A DNA stretch of 64,000 nucleotides from contig CASFNR010000012.1 in the NCBI GenBank assembly GCA_949296115.1, positions 27,413 through 91,412 on the forward strand, read 5' to 3'. Below are positions 49,666-57,657 of this stretch, piece after piece (the first letter of the stretch is position 1; each line of letters begins with the position of its first letter). The notes beneath the pieces are model-generated. The model searched no databases and was not told where the DNA came from. It was given only the letters and a program-made list of their open reading frames with translations. Both the position numbers and the translations under genes were made by a program. This DNA is from an uncultured Eubacteriales bacterium (lineage in GTDB: Bacteria; Bacillota; Clostridia; Oscillospirales; Oscillospiraceae).

Positions 49666-50539
49666 TCTGGGATACCTGCTGAAGGAGGGTCTTCGGGGCA
49701 TTTTCCTCCACGGGTTCATGTCCTTCGCCGCCGTGTGCGTCACCGTGGCGTGCCTGGTGATTGTGGGCAGCTTTTCCATTCTTGCATACAACCTGGACCT
49801 GATGGTGCAGGAACTGAATCAGACCAGTGAAATCCTGGTGTACATCGACAGCAGCCTTTCCGACGCCGAGGCCAAGAGCATCGGCACCAAAATCAACCTG
49901 CTGGACAACGTGCTCCAATCCACCTTCGTCTCCCGGGAGGAGGCGCTGCAGAACTTCATCGATGACCACGATGGAGACAGCGCCTTCAGCGGCGTTCGGG
50001 CAGAGGACCTGCGTCACCGGTATGTGGTGGTGCTGGAGGACAACACCAAGATGGAACAGACCGATGAGCAGCTCAAGCAGCTGCCTGGCGTGGCGGGTAC
50101 TGCTGCAGCCTACGAACTGGCGGAGGGATTTTCCACCATCCAGGACGTGCTGCATATGGTCTCCCTGGCCATCATTGCGGTGCTGCTGGTGGTGTCCCTG
50201 CTGATTATCTCCAATACCGTCAAGCTGGCCATGTATGACCGCAAGGACGAAATTGCGATAATGAAGATGGTGGGGGCCACCAATGGCTTCATCCGGCTGC
50301 CTTTCGTGGTGGAGGGCTTCAGCCTGGGTATGATGGGCGCCATTCTGGCCTTCGGCCTGGAGTGGGTGGCCTATGATACCATGGTGCAGCGGATTGCCCT
50401 GGTAGATTCGCTGCAGCTGTTCAGCTTTGTTTCCTTCCAGGAAGTTCTGATTCCCATGGTGGCGGTCTTTGGTGCGGCGGGTATGTTCGTCGGCATCGTG
50501 GGCAGCTGGACCTCCATCCGGAAGTTCATGAACGTTTAA
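49652..50539 (+). CDS. ftsX: Cell division protein FtsX
   Basis: A 295-residue membrane partner of FtsE with four helices: one N-terminal (FAAVCVTVACLVIVGSFSIL), then a large outer loop of about 120 residues that contacts hydrolases, and three C-terminal helices around ISNTVKLAMYDRKDEIAIMKMVGATNGFIRLPF, the FtsX motif. ATG 49652 follows GAGGAGGAGAACG and lies in the end of ftsE. It has no catalytic activity itself. Confidence 0.95.
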   Translation: MKLNNLGYLLKEGLRGIFLHGFMSFAAVCVTVACLVIVGSFSILAYNLDLMVQELNQTSEILVYIDSSLSDAEAKSIGTKINLLDNVLQSTFVSREEALQNFIDDHDGDSAFSGVRAEDLRHRYVVVLEDNTKMEQTDEQLKQLPGVAGTAAAYELAEGFSTIQDVLHMVSLAIIAVLLVVSLLIISNTVKLAMYDRKDEIAIMKMVGATNGFIRLPFVVEGFSLGMMGAILAFGLEWVAYDTMVQRIALVDSLQLFSFVSFQEVLIPMVAVFGAAGMFVGIVGSWTSIRKFMNV

Positions 50540-50564
50540 TTTTTTGTAAGGACTCTCTTTAGCT

Positions 50565-51782
50565 ATGCTTAGAAACAGAAAAGCGCGTTCCTTCCTCTGC
50601 CTGGCATTGGCTGCGGTCCTGGCAGCCGGTCTGGCACCGGTTCCCTCTCAGGCGGCCAGTTCTTCGGACATTCAGAAGGAAATTGATGCGTTGGAAGAAC
50701 AAAATGCGGCCATTCAGCGGGAATTGGACGCCATCCAGAGCCAGTATGACGCCAACTACAGCAATATGGCCTCCACGGTGGAGCAGAAAAGTGCCATTGA
50801 CCAGGAAATGACGCTGCTCAGCACCAAAATTGATACCACCAATCAGCAGATTGCGGCTTACAGCCAGCTGATTGCCGATACCCAGGATGAACTGGAGGAA
50901 GCCCAGGAGGAGCTCCGCACATTGAGCGAGGAGCACCAGGAGCGAATCCGGGTGATGGAAGAAAAAGGCAATCTGACCTATTGGGAGGTTATCTTCGAGG
51001 CCAGCAGCTTCATTGACCTGCTGGATCGGCTGAATATGGTGGAGGAGATCAATGCCGCAGACCGCAAGCGGATTGAGGAAATGCGAATTGCCTCCGATAT
51101 TGTCACCGCCACCCAGCTGAATCTGGAATCGGAGAAGCGGACCCTGGAGGAAGCCCGGGTGCAGCTGGCCACGGACGAGGAAGCTCTGGAGGAGAAACGG
51201 GCGGAGTCGGATGAGCTGCTCCGGGACCTGGAAAAGCAGGCGGAAGAGTATGAGCGCCTGATGGCGGAGTCGGAGATCCTTCAGGATGAACTGATGCAGG
51301 AGATTGCCGCCAAGGAGAAGGAACTGGCGGCGGCCAAGTACGATGAGTATCTGGCGAAGCTGGCGCTTCAGGGCGAGAACCCGCCATCGGATGCCACCTG
51401 GGTGACGCCGGTGTCCGGCTATACCATCACCAGTCCCTTTGGCATGCGGGTACACCCCATTCTGGGTACATCCCGGATGCACAACGGCATTGACATGGCC
51501 TGTGCCCAGGGTACACCCATCTACGCCACCCGGGCCGGTACGGTTACCGTGGCCTCCTATCAGGCCGGCGGCGCCGGGAACTATGTCAGCATTAACCACT
51601 TGGATGGATTTGCCTCGATCTACATGCACATGACCCGTTATGTTGTCTCTGCGGGCCAGTCAGTGTCACAGGGACAGCTGATCGGGTATGTGGGGAGCAC
51701 CGGCCTTTCCACCGGACCCCACCTGCATTTTGGCATTTCCTACGCAGGAACTTATGTAAACCCCTTGGCATACATCTATTGA
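50565..51782 (+). CDS. Secreted coiled-coil M23 (LytM) peptidoglycan hydrolase, first copy
   Basis: A 405-residue exported cell-wall endopeptidase or its activator. The signal peptide (LCLALAAVLAAGLAPVPSQA) is followed by a long coiled coil at about residues 30-265, and a LytM domain in the last 120 residues. Zinc ligands are visible in MHNGIDMA (H, D) and GPHLHFGISY (HxH), so it is probably active. Coiled-coil hydrolases of this shape (PcsB/CwlO/EnvC type) are held inactive until FtsEX moves them; gene order fits that model. It starts 25 bases after ftsX. Confidence 0.92.
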   Translation: MLRNRKARSFLCLALAAVLAAGLAPVPSQAASSSDIQKEIDALEEQNAAIQRELDAIQSQYDANYSNMASTVEQKSAIDQEMTLLSTKIDTTNQQIAAYSQLIADTQDELEEAQEELRTLSEEHQERIRVMEEKGNLTYWEVIFEASSFIDLLDRLNMVEEINAADRKRIEEMRIASDIVTATQLNLESEKRTLEEARVQLATDEEALEEKRAESDELLRDLEKQAEEYERLMAESEILQDELMQEIAAKEKELAAAKYDEYLAKLALQGENPPSDATWVTPVSGYTITSPFGMRVHPILGTSRMHNGIDMACAQGTPIYATRAGTVTVASYQAGGAGNYVSINHLDGFASIYMHMTRYVVSAGQSVSQGQLIGYVGSTGLSTGPHLHFGISYAGTYVNPLAYIY

Positions 51783-51824
51783 TTGGAAGTATGCCGCCCC
51801 CCACAGTTTGCAAAGGAGTATCGT

Positions 51825-53147
51825 ATGAACAAACGCAAACGGATTGTTTCTGTCCTGGCAGGCGTGATGGCGGCGGTGATGCTGCTGACGCTGATGCTCA
51901 GCCTGCTGCCCACCAAAGCCAGTGCCGCTTCCTCCAGCGAGATCCGCAAGCAGATCAATGCGCTGAAGGAAGAAAAGGAAGAAATCCAGGATAAGATTGC
52001 AGAAGTGCAGGAGCAGTATGAGCAGAATGAAAATGAGATTGCGGATTTGATTTCCAAGAAACTGGTAATCGACCAGGAAGTGCAGCTGCTCAACGAGCAA
52101 GTGGAGAATATCAACTCCCAGCTGAAGGCTTTTAATCTGCTGATTGCGGACAAACAGGATGAGTTGGATAATGCGGAAGAGCGTTATGAGCAGTTGAACG
52201 AGGACAACAAACTGCGGATCCGCACCATGGAGGAGGAGGGGGAGCTTTCCTATTGGGAGGTTCTCTTCAAAGCCAACAGCTTTTCCGATCTGCTGGACCG
52301 CTTGAATATGGTGGAGGAGATTGCTGCCTCCGATAACCGCCGCCTGCAGGAGCTGGCCGACGCCGCAAATAATGTGGTGCTGGCCCAGCAGGAACTGGAA
52401 GGCGAGAAGGAAGAAATGGAGCAGACCAAGGAGGAACTGGATGCCACCCAGGTGGAACTGGATGCCAAAGTCCAGGAATCCATGGATTTGCTGCAGGAAC
52501 TGCTGACCAAGGCGGACGATCTGGAAGCGCTGGAGGCGGAGTATGAGGCAAAGGAGGCGGAATTCCTGGAGCAGATCGCCCAGAAGGAAGTAGAGTATGA
52601 TGCCGCCAAGCAGGCGGAGTGGCTTGCGTGGATTGCTACCTCGGTGCCGCCCACCACAGCTGCAACGGAAGGCTCTTCCGGCGGAACCTCCGGCGGATCT
52701 TCCGGCGGCAGCTCCGGTGGCAGTTCTTCCGGCGGAAGCGGTGGAACCTCCGGTGGCGGCGGTTGGGTGGTGCCCTGCAGCTACACCTCCATCACCAGCC
52801 CCTTCGGTTATCGGGAATCCCCCACGGCGGGTGCTTCTACTTACCATCAGGGTGTGGACCTGGATACGGGCACCGGCTGGAATGTGGTGGCGTCTCGTGC
52901 AGGCATTGTGTGCTTCGCCGGCACTGGCAGTGCTGCGGGGAATTATGTCCAGATTGATCACCAGGACGGCTTTAAGTCCATTTATATGCATCTGAGCAGC
53001 TACTGCGTGTCTGTGGGCCAGATTGTCAGTGCGGGACAGCTGATCGGGTATACCGGCTCCTCCGGCATTACCACCGGCGACCACCTGCACTTCGGCATTT
53101 CCCTGAACGGAGTATGGGTGAACCCCTGCAGCTATGTAGCTCTGTAA
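51825..53147 (+). CDS. Secreted coiled-coil M23 (LytM) peptidoglycan hydrolase, second copy
   Basis: A 440-residue paralogue of the preceding gene with the same order: signal peptide (MAAVMLLTLMLSLLPTKASA), coiled coil, then a Gly/Ser linker at about residues 284-310 (runs of GGS), and a LytM domain with YHQGVDLD and GDHLHFGISL. The zinc ligands H, D and HxH are all present. The long flexible linker is absent from the first copy, so the two may act at different depths in the wall. ATG 51825 follows AAAGGAGTATCG. Confidence 0.92.
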   Translation: MNKRKRIVSVLAGVMAAVMLLTLMLSLLPTKASAASSSEIRKQINALKEEKEEIQDKIAEVQEQYEQNENEIADLISKKLVIDQEVQLLNEQVENINSQLKAFNLLIADKQDELDNAEERYEQLNEDNKLRIRTMEEEGELSYWEVLFKANSFSDLLDRLNMVEEIAASDNRRLQELADAANNVVLAQQELEGEKEEMEQTKEELDATQVELDAKVQESMDLLQELLTKADDLEALEAEYEAKEAEFLEQIAQKEVEYDAAKQAEWLAWIATSVPPTTAATEGSSGGTSGGSSGGSSGGSSSGGSGGTSGGGGWVVPCSYTSITSPFGYRESPTAGASTYHQGVDLDTGTGWNVVASRAGIVCFAGTGSAAGNYVQIDHQDGFKSIYMHLSSYCVSVGQIVSAGQLIGYTGSSGITTGDHLHFGISLNGVWVNPCSYVAL

Positions 53148-53155
53148 GCTTTTTC

Positions 53156-53182
53156 TCCCACAGCTCCCATGGAGCTGTGGGA
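53156..53182 (+). other. Hairpin between the second hydrolase and the S41 protease
   Basis: Perfect 12-base stem TCCCACAGCTCC / GGAGCTGTGGGA with a 3-base loop, without a good T-tract; perhaps an attenuator or processing site lowering protease expression. Confidence 0.55.
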
Positions 53183-53206
53183 ATCCTTCTATGGAGATGG
53201 TTCGAG

Positions 53207-54355
53207 TTGAAAAGAAAACTGCTGATATTTGGTTCCTATCTGGTGGTGGCGGTGTTGGCGTCGGTGCTGACCTTGGCGACTTCCGGCGGAATCCCGGTGA
53301 CCAGTGAAAAACTGACCCAACTGGAGAGCTTGATTCTGGACCGGTTCATCGGGGAGGCGGACCAGACAGAACTGGAGGATGCGGCGGCTGCCGCCATGGT
53401 GGCAGCCACTGGAGATCGGTGGAGCTACTATATCCCCGCCGACGAATATGAGGCCTATCAGGAGCAGATGGCCAACGCCTATGTGGGCGTGGGCATCACC
53501 ATCCTGGCGGGGGAAGAAGGAGAAGGATTCCAGATTATGGAGGTCACCCCCGGCGGTCCGGCGGAGGAGGCGGGACTGCTGCCGGATGATGTGCTGATCC
53601 GGGTGGAGGACCAGGACGTCCGGGAAATTGACGTCTCTCAGGTGCGGAACTATGTCCGGGGAGAAGAAGGGACCCTTGTCTCCCTGACGGTGCTCCGGGG
53701 GGAGGAGGAGCTGACCTTCTCCGTGGAGCGGCGGCAGATCCAGTCCCCGGTGGCCACCGGCACCCTGTTGGAGGACGGTGTGGGCCTGGTGACCATTGAG
53801 AACTTTGACTCCCGGTGTGCCGAGGAATCCATCGCCGCCATTGAATCGCTGCTGGAGCAGGGCGCCCAGAAGCTGATTTTCGACGTCCGAAACAACCCAG
53901 GCGGCTATTCCGACGAGCTGGTGAAGCTGCTGGACTATCTGCTCCCGGAGGGGGATCTGTTCCGCACGGAGCGGTACGACGGTCAGGAACATGTGGATAC
54001 CTCTGACGCAAGCTGTCTGGATGTTCCCATGGCAGTGCTGGTAAATGCCGACTCCTATTCGGCGGCGGAATTCTTCGCCGCTGCCCTGCAGGAGTACGAA
54101 GCCGCTGTGGTGGTGGGAACGCAAACCTGCGGCAAGGGCTATTTCCAGACCACCTATCAGCTCAGCGACGGCTCTGCGGTTGCCCTGTCCATCGGCAAAT
54201 ACTTTACCCCCAATGGCGTCAGCCTGATTGACCTTGGCGTCCAGCCGGACGTGCCGGTGGAGGTGGACGAGGAGACGGCGGCGGAGATTCTCTATGGCCG
54301 TCTGGAACCCCAGGAGGACCCCCAGATTCAGGCTGCGGTCAACGCACTGAAATAA
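53207..54355 (+). CDS. S41-family C-terminal processing protease
   Basis: A 382-residue membrane-anchored protease. An N-terminal helix (LIFGSYLVVAVLASVLTLA) is followed by a PDZ domain (GVGITILAGEEGEGFQIMEV, PEGGPAEEAGLLPDDVLIRV-like loop), then the peptidase domain with the catalytic Ser in NADSYSAAEFF and Lys in TCGKGYFQTTYQL. This matches CtpA/CtpB. In other bacteria such proteases process cell-wall hydrolases, so its place behind two hydrolases is meaningful. TTG 53207 is the start used, with GGAGATGG before it; no ATG is in frame near the helix. Confidence 0.9.
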   Translation: MKRKLLIFGSYLVVAVLASVLTLATSGGIPVTSEKLTQLESLILDRFIGEADQTELEDAAAAAMVAATGDRWSYYIPADEYEAYQEQMANAYVGVGITILAGEEGEGFQIMEVTPGGPAEEAGLLPDDVLIRVEDQDVREIDVSQVRNYVRGEEGTLVSLTVLRGEEELTFSVERRQIQSPVATGTLLEDGVGLVTIENFDSRCAEESIAAIESLLEQGAQKLIFDVRNNPGGYSDELVKLLDYLLPEGDLFRTERYDGQEHVDTSDASCLDVPMAVLVNADSYSAAEFFAAALQEYEAAVVVGTQTCGKGYFQTTYQLSDGSAVALSIGKYFTPNGVSLIDLGVQPDVPVEVDEETAAEILYGRLEPQEDPQIQAAVNALK

Positions 54356-54380
54356 TCAAACCAAACAGGAGGGAATTGGA

Positions 54381-54887
54381 ATGGACGAATTGTTGAAAAC
54401 CCGGCGGAGCATCCGCAAGTACAAGCCCCAGCAGGTCAGTGATGCCGATCTGGATGCGGTGCTGGAGGCGGGCCTGTATGCCCCCAGCGGCATGAATACC
54501 CAGAAAACGGTGATGGTGGCCGTCCGGGATCAGCAGACCCGGGATCAGCTGTCCCAGATGAATGCGGCGGTGATGGGCAGCAGCGGCGACCCCTTCTACG
54601 GCGCCCCCTGTGTTGTGGTGGTGCTGTCCAGTCTGGAGCGGTATACCTGGCTGGAGGACGGCTCCCTGGTCATGGGGCAGCTGATGCTGGCTGCCAAGGC
54701 CCAGGGCCTGGGCAGCTGCTGGATTCACCGGGCCCAGGAGATGTTCGACAGCCCCGAGGGCAAGGCGCTCCTGAAAAAATGGGGCCTGCCGGAGACCATG
54801 AAGGGTGTGGGCAACTGCATTCTGGGCTATCCCGATGAGGACCCTGCCCCGAAGCCTCGGCTGGAAGGCCGCATTATCAAGGTGTAA
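54381..54887 (+). CDS. Nitroreductase-family flavoprotein
   Basis: A 168-residue FMN-dependent oxidoreductase, dimeric in relatives. The N-terminal RRSIRKYKPQQVSDADLDAVL and LYAPSGMNTQ are the FMN phosphate-binding signature, with SCWIHRAQEMF and a C-terminal GYPDEDPAPKPRLEGRI. Substrates are unknown; quinones, nitro compounds or flavin are typical. ACAGGAGGGAATTGG precedes ATG 54381. It lies at the end of the ftsEX-type transcript, with a terminator right after. Confidence 0.9.
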   Translation: MDELLKTRRSIRKYKPQQVSDADLDAVLEAGLYAPSGMNTQKTVMVAVRDQQTRDQLSQMNAAVMGSSGDPFYGAPCVVVVLSSLERYTWLEDGSLVMGQLMLAAKAQGLGSCWIHRAQEMFDSPEGKALLKKWGLPETMKGVGNCILGYPDEDPAPKPRLEGRIIKV

Positions 54888-54894
54888 CCCCTCC

Positions 54895-54927
54895 AAAATC
54901 CCCGCTGTGAAACGCAGCGGGGATTTT
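54895..54927 (+). terminator. Terminator after the nitroreductase gene
   Basis: Thirteen-base perfect stem AAAATCCCCGCTG / CAGCGGGGATTTT with a 7-base loop. Confidence 0.92.
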
Positions 54928-54942
54928 GACTGAATTGGGGGA

Positions 54943-54971
54943 TTGCAACCGGAGGAAAACTGTGATAAAAT
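54943..54971 (+). promoter_or_regulatory. Candidate promoter of the cob operon leader
   Basis: TTGCAA (54943-54948), 17-base spacer, TAAAAT (54966-54971). If used, the transcript starts near 54978, leaving a leader of about 280 bases. It competes with the reading of the same bases as the 5' half of a riboswitch. Confidence 0.5.
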
Positions 54972-55226
54972 ACCAGCAATTGAACACCGCAGATTGTCAC
55001 TGTTGAATTGGAATGGGAAAATCCCAACGGTACCAAGCCGCCGTAGACGGACAGCTTATGTCCCCGGACATCATTGGAGCAATCCGAGAAGATGCCGGAA
55101 TTCGGACGTCCGGAGTCGGAATACAGACTTTGACAAAACCCGCTGAACTCTTGGGGATGGTACGGCGGGAGGTCCTGCGTTTTGTCCTGTTTTGGCAGAA
55201 AGTCCCCGTCCGGGGACTTTTTCTTT
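54949..55226 (+). promoter_or_regulatory. Long structured leader of the cob operon; possible degenerate cobalamin riboswitch
   Basis: No gene is seen in 54928-55259. In order, the region contains GGAGGAAAACTGTGATAAAA, GTCACTGTTG, a TGGGAAAATC block and CCAAGCCGCCGTAGAC, which recall the conserved cores of cobalamin aptamers (GGGAA...GGUG.AA.UCC, CACUG, GGGAAG, AAGCC...AGAC), but with several mismatches. Further hairpins (ATGTCC/GGACAT, CGGACGTCCG) precede a terminator at 55199. GTCCCCG at 55060-55066 could pair with CGGGGAC of that terminator as an antiterminator. The genes behind make cobalamin, which supports control by corrinoid. A good promoter inside the presumed 5' half argues against it. 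Confidence 0.4.
55199..55226 (+). terminator. Leader terminator of the cob operon
   Basis: Stem AAGTCCCCG / CGGGGACTT with a 2-base loop and TTTTTCTTT, ending 34 bases before the first structural gene. A terminator here means the operon is attenuated unless the leader refolds. Confidence 0.9.
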
Positions 55227-55259
55227 GTTCTCCGGGGCCGGCACACAGGAGGAAGCGGT

Positions 55260-56018
55260 ATGAATAAAAAAAGCATTTGCGTTTCCACCATTGATCCCAA
55301 TGCCCACCTTGTGGCAGAAAAGTACAATCTGAATCTGGAAATCGCGGAATTCTGCACCGCCTGGAATCTGGAGGAGCACTTCCCGGAGACGGATGCCCAG
55401 GTGCGGGAAAAGCGGAAGGGGCTGGCTGCCCCGGTGCTTCATGGGCCTTTCAATGAACTGTTCCCCTGCGCCATTGACCCCCGGGCAAAGGAGCTGGCCC
55501 GGCTGCGTTACAGGCAGGCTCTTGAGATGGCCAGCCGGTACGGAGCGGACCGGGTGGTGCTCCACGGCGGCTTTGTCCCCCGGGTGTACCACGATGTGTG
55601 GTTCGTGGAGCAGTCGGTGAGCTTCTGGAAGGAATTTCTCCCGGAAGTGCCGGAAACGGTGACAATCTGCCTGGAAAACGTGCTGGAAAACCGGCCGGAA
55701 CTGCTGCTGGACATCGTCCGGCAGGTGGAGGATCCCCGGCTGGGGCTGTGCCTGGATGTGGGGCACGCCAATGTCTATTCGACCATATCGGTGATGCGGT
55801 GGCTGGAGCGGTGCGCACCGTACCTGCGCCACTTTCACATACACAATAACACGGAGGAAGCCGACACCCACCAGGGGCTTCCGGAGGGAACTATTCCCAT
55901 GAAGGAGCTGCTGGAACGGATGGAGGCACTGTGCCCCCGGGCAACCTGTACCCTGGAGCTGCCGGAATCGGAGCCGTCGGTGGTCTGGCTGCTGGAAAAT
56001 CGGATTCTGGAGGAATGA
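55260..56018 (+). CDS. TIM-barrel (xylose isomerase-like) protein, first gene of the cob operon
   Basis: A 252-residue metal-dependent barrel of the AP endonuclease 2/sugar epimerase superfamily. Candidate metal ligands are in APVLHGPFNE, VVLHGGFV, ICLENVLE, LGLCLDVGHAN, RHFHIHNN and CTLELPE, so the active site looks complete. Family members isomerise or cleave sugars and inositols; no substrate can be named. Its place directly behind the leader terminator and 2 bases ahead of cobT suggests a role in corrinoid or lower-ligand metabolism, which is inference. CAGGAGGAAGCG precedes ATG 55260. Confidence 0.82.
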   Translation: MNKKSICVSTIDPNAHLVAEKYNLNLEIAEFCTAWNLEEHFPETDAQVREKRKGLAAPVLHGPFNELFPCAIDPRAKELARLRYRQALEMASRYGADRVVLHGGFVPRVYHDVWFVEQSVSFWKEFLPEVPETVTICLENVLENRPELLLDIVRQVEDPRLGLCLDVGHANVYSTISVMRWLERCAPYLRHFHIHNNTEEADTHQGLPEGTIPMKELLERMEALCPRATCTLELPESEPSVVWLLENRILEE

Positions 56019-56020
56019 AC

Positions 56021-57115
56021 ATGGAAGCGGAACTGAAACAACTGCTCAGCGAGATTACCCCTCTGGACGAGGCCGCCATGGCAAAGGCCCGGGAGCGGCA
56101 GGCCCAGTTGGCCAAGCCCCCTGGAAGCCTGGGGCGGCTGGAGGATTTGTCTGTTCAGCTGGCGGGCATCGCCGGTCAGGTGCATACCACCGTGGCCCGG
56201 AAGCACCTGCTGGTTTATGCCGGGGACAACGGCGTGGTGGAGGAGGGAGTATCCAGCTCCCCCCAGTCGGTGACATTGATGCAGACCATCAACCTGACCC
56301 ACGCCAAAACCGGCGCTTCCGTGCTGGCCAAGCATTTCGGCTGCGGCATCACGGTGTGCGACGTGGGCGTCAATGCCAACATCCGGGAGCCCCTGGTGGT
56401 GAACCGGAAAATCGCCTACGGCACCCAGAATATGACCAAGGGCCCTGCCATGACCCGGGAGCAGGCCCTGCAGGCCATTCTCACCGGTGCGGAAATTGCC
56501 AAACAGACCCAGGCAGACGTGCTGGGCATTGGGGAAATGGGCATCGGCAATACCACCACTTCCTCCGCCATTGAGTCGGTGCTGCTGGATGCGGATGTGG
56601 AGGCGGTTACCGGCCGGGGCGGCGGCGTCACCGATGAGGGATTCCGGAAGAAGAAGGACGCCATCCGCAAGGCCATCGCCCTGAACCAGCCGGATAAGAA
56701 CGACGTGGTGGATGTGCTGGCCAAAGTGGGCGGCTTTGACGTGGCGGCCATGTGCGGCGGATTCCTGGGCGCAGCGGCAACCCATCGCCCGGTGGTGATC
56801 GACGGATACATTTCCGCCGTGGCAGCGCTGTGCGCTTTCCGGCTGTGTCCCAATGTCCGGGGATACCTGGTCCCCAGCCATGCGTCCTTTGAAATCGGTT
56901 ACAAGCTGGCCATGGAGGCCATGAATCTGGAGCCCATCTTCCTGCTGGGGATGCGGCTGGGAGAGGGCAGCGGATGCCCCATTGCCTTCCAGGTGCTGGA
57001 GGCTGCCTGCGCCATCATCAACGACATGGCCACCTTCGATCAGGCGGGCATTGACGACAGCTACCTGGACGAAATCCGCCAGGGAGACAAATTCACCGTG
57101 GAGGCCAAGGCATGA
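56021..57115 (+). CDS. cobT: Nicotinate-nucleotide-dimethylbenzimidazole phosphoribosyltransferase CobT
   Basis: Activates the lower base (dimethylbenzimidazole or another base) by forming its ribotide from nicotinate mononucleotide. The 364-residue enzyme shows LAKPPGSLGRLEDLSVQL, VYAGDNGVVEEGVSSSPQSV, LGIGEMGIGNTTTSSA and the C-terminal EAACAIINDMATFD. The catalytic Glu region is intact. ATG 56021 is preferred over 56015 because GGAGG lies 7 bases before it. It overlaps the following cobU by four bases. Confidence 0.96.
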   Translation: MEAELKQLLSEITPLDEAAMAKARERQAQLAKPPGSLGRLEDLSVQLAGIAGQVHTTVARKHLLVYAGDNGVVEEGVSSSPQSVTLMQTINLTHAKTGASVLAKHFGCGITVCDVGVNANIREPLVVNRKIAYGTQNMTKGPAMTREQALQAILTGAEIAKQTQADVLGIGEMGIGNTTTSSAIESVLLDADVEAVTGRGGGVTDEGFRKKKDAIRKAIALNQPDKNDVVDVLAKVGGFDVAAMCGGFLGAAATHRPVVIDGYISAVAALCAFRLCPNVRGYLVPSHASFEIGYKLAMEAMNLEPIFLLGMRLGEGSGCPIAFQVLEAACAIINDMATFDQAGIDDSYLDEIRQGDKFTVEAKA

Positions 57116-57657
57116 CCTTTTTCGTTTCCGGCGGGGCCAAGAACGGCAAGTCCGGCATGGCACAGGACCTGGCAGTGGCGCTGGCCCGGGGCGGGACCCA
57201 CTATTATCTTGCCACCATGATTCCTGTGGACGAAGAGGACCGGGAGCGGATTCGCCGCCATGTGGCGGACCGGGCAGGAATGGGCTTTGAAACCATTGAG
57301 TGCGGCCGGGATTTCCAGGCCAGCCTGAAAGATGCGGACCTGTCCGCCACCTTTCTGCTGGACAGCGTCACCGCCCTCTTGATGAACGTCCTTTTTGACC
57401 CGGCGAACAACTATGCCCTGGACATCCCGGCGGCGGAGCGCTGCGCCGACCAACTGGAAGACTTTGCCCGAAAGGCGGGGAACGTGGTGTTTGTCAGCGA
57501 CTACATCTATTCCGATGCCCAGCGCTACGACGAGAGCACCGAAACCTACCGGCGGCTGCTGGCGGAGATTGACCGGCGGCTTGCAAAGGTCTGCGATGTG
57601 GTGGCGGAGGTTTCCGCCGGGCAGATTGTGGTGTACAAGGGGGAGTGGCCGCAATGA
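57112..57657 (+). CDS. cobU: Adenosylcobinamide kinase/guanylyltransferase CobU, first copy
   Basis: A 181-residue protein phosphorylating cobinamide and attaching GMP. The P-loop is GGAKNGKSGMA (residues 7-17), and the guanylylation block reads VDEEDRERIRRHVADR with a His in the place of the nucleotide-accepting one. The C-terminal half, VSDYIYSDAQRYDESTETYR, lacks the usual GxGIVP and RxFR motifs. Because these missing motifs occur in the second CobU-like protein at 58404, the two may complement each other. It overlaps cobS by four bases. Confidence 0.85.
   Translation: MTFFVSGGAKNGKSGMAQDLAVALARGGTHYYLATMIPVDEEDRERIRRHVADRAGMGFETIECGRDFQASLKDADLSATFLLDSVTALLMNVLFDPANNYALDIPAAERCADQLEDFARKAGNVVFVSDYIYSDAQRYDESTETYRRLLAEIDRRLAKVCDVVAEVSAGQIVVYKGEWPQ

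Noticed and set aside
52676-52760. GGN-rich tandem repeat that could be read as a microsatellite or CRISPR-like repeat
   Set aside because: It encodes the Gly/Ser linker of the second M23 hydrolase in frame, and the units are irregular and short.
54928-55259. A short coding frame in the cob leader (for example 55013-55267 on the plus strand)
   Set aside because: It runs through the leader terminator, has no ribosome site and no domain, and overlaps the true start of the TIM-barrel gene in another frame.
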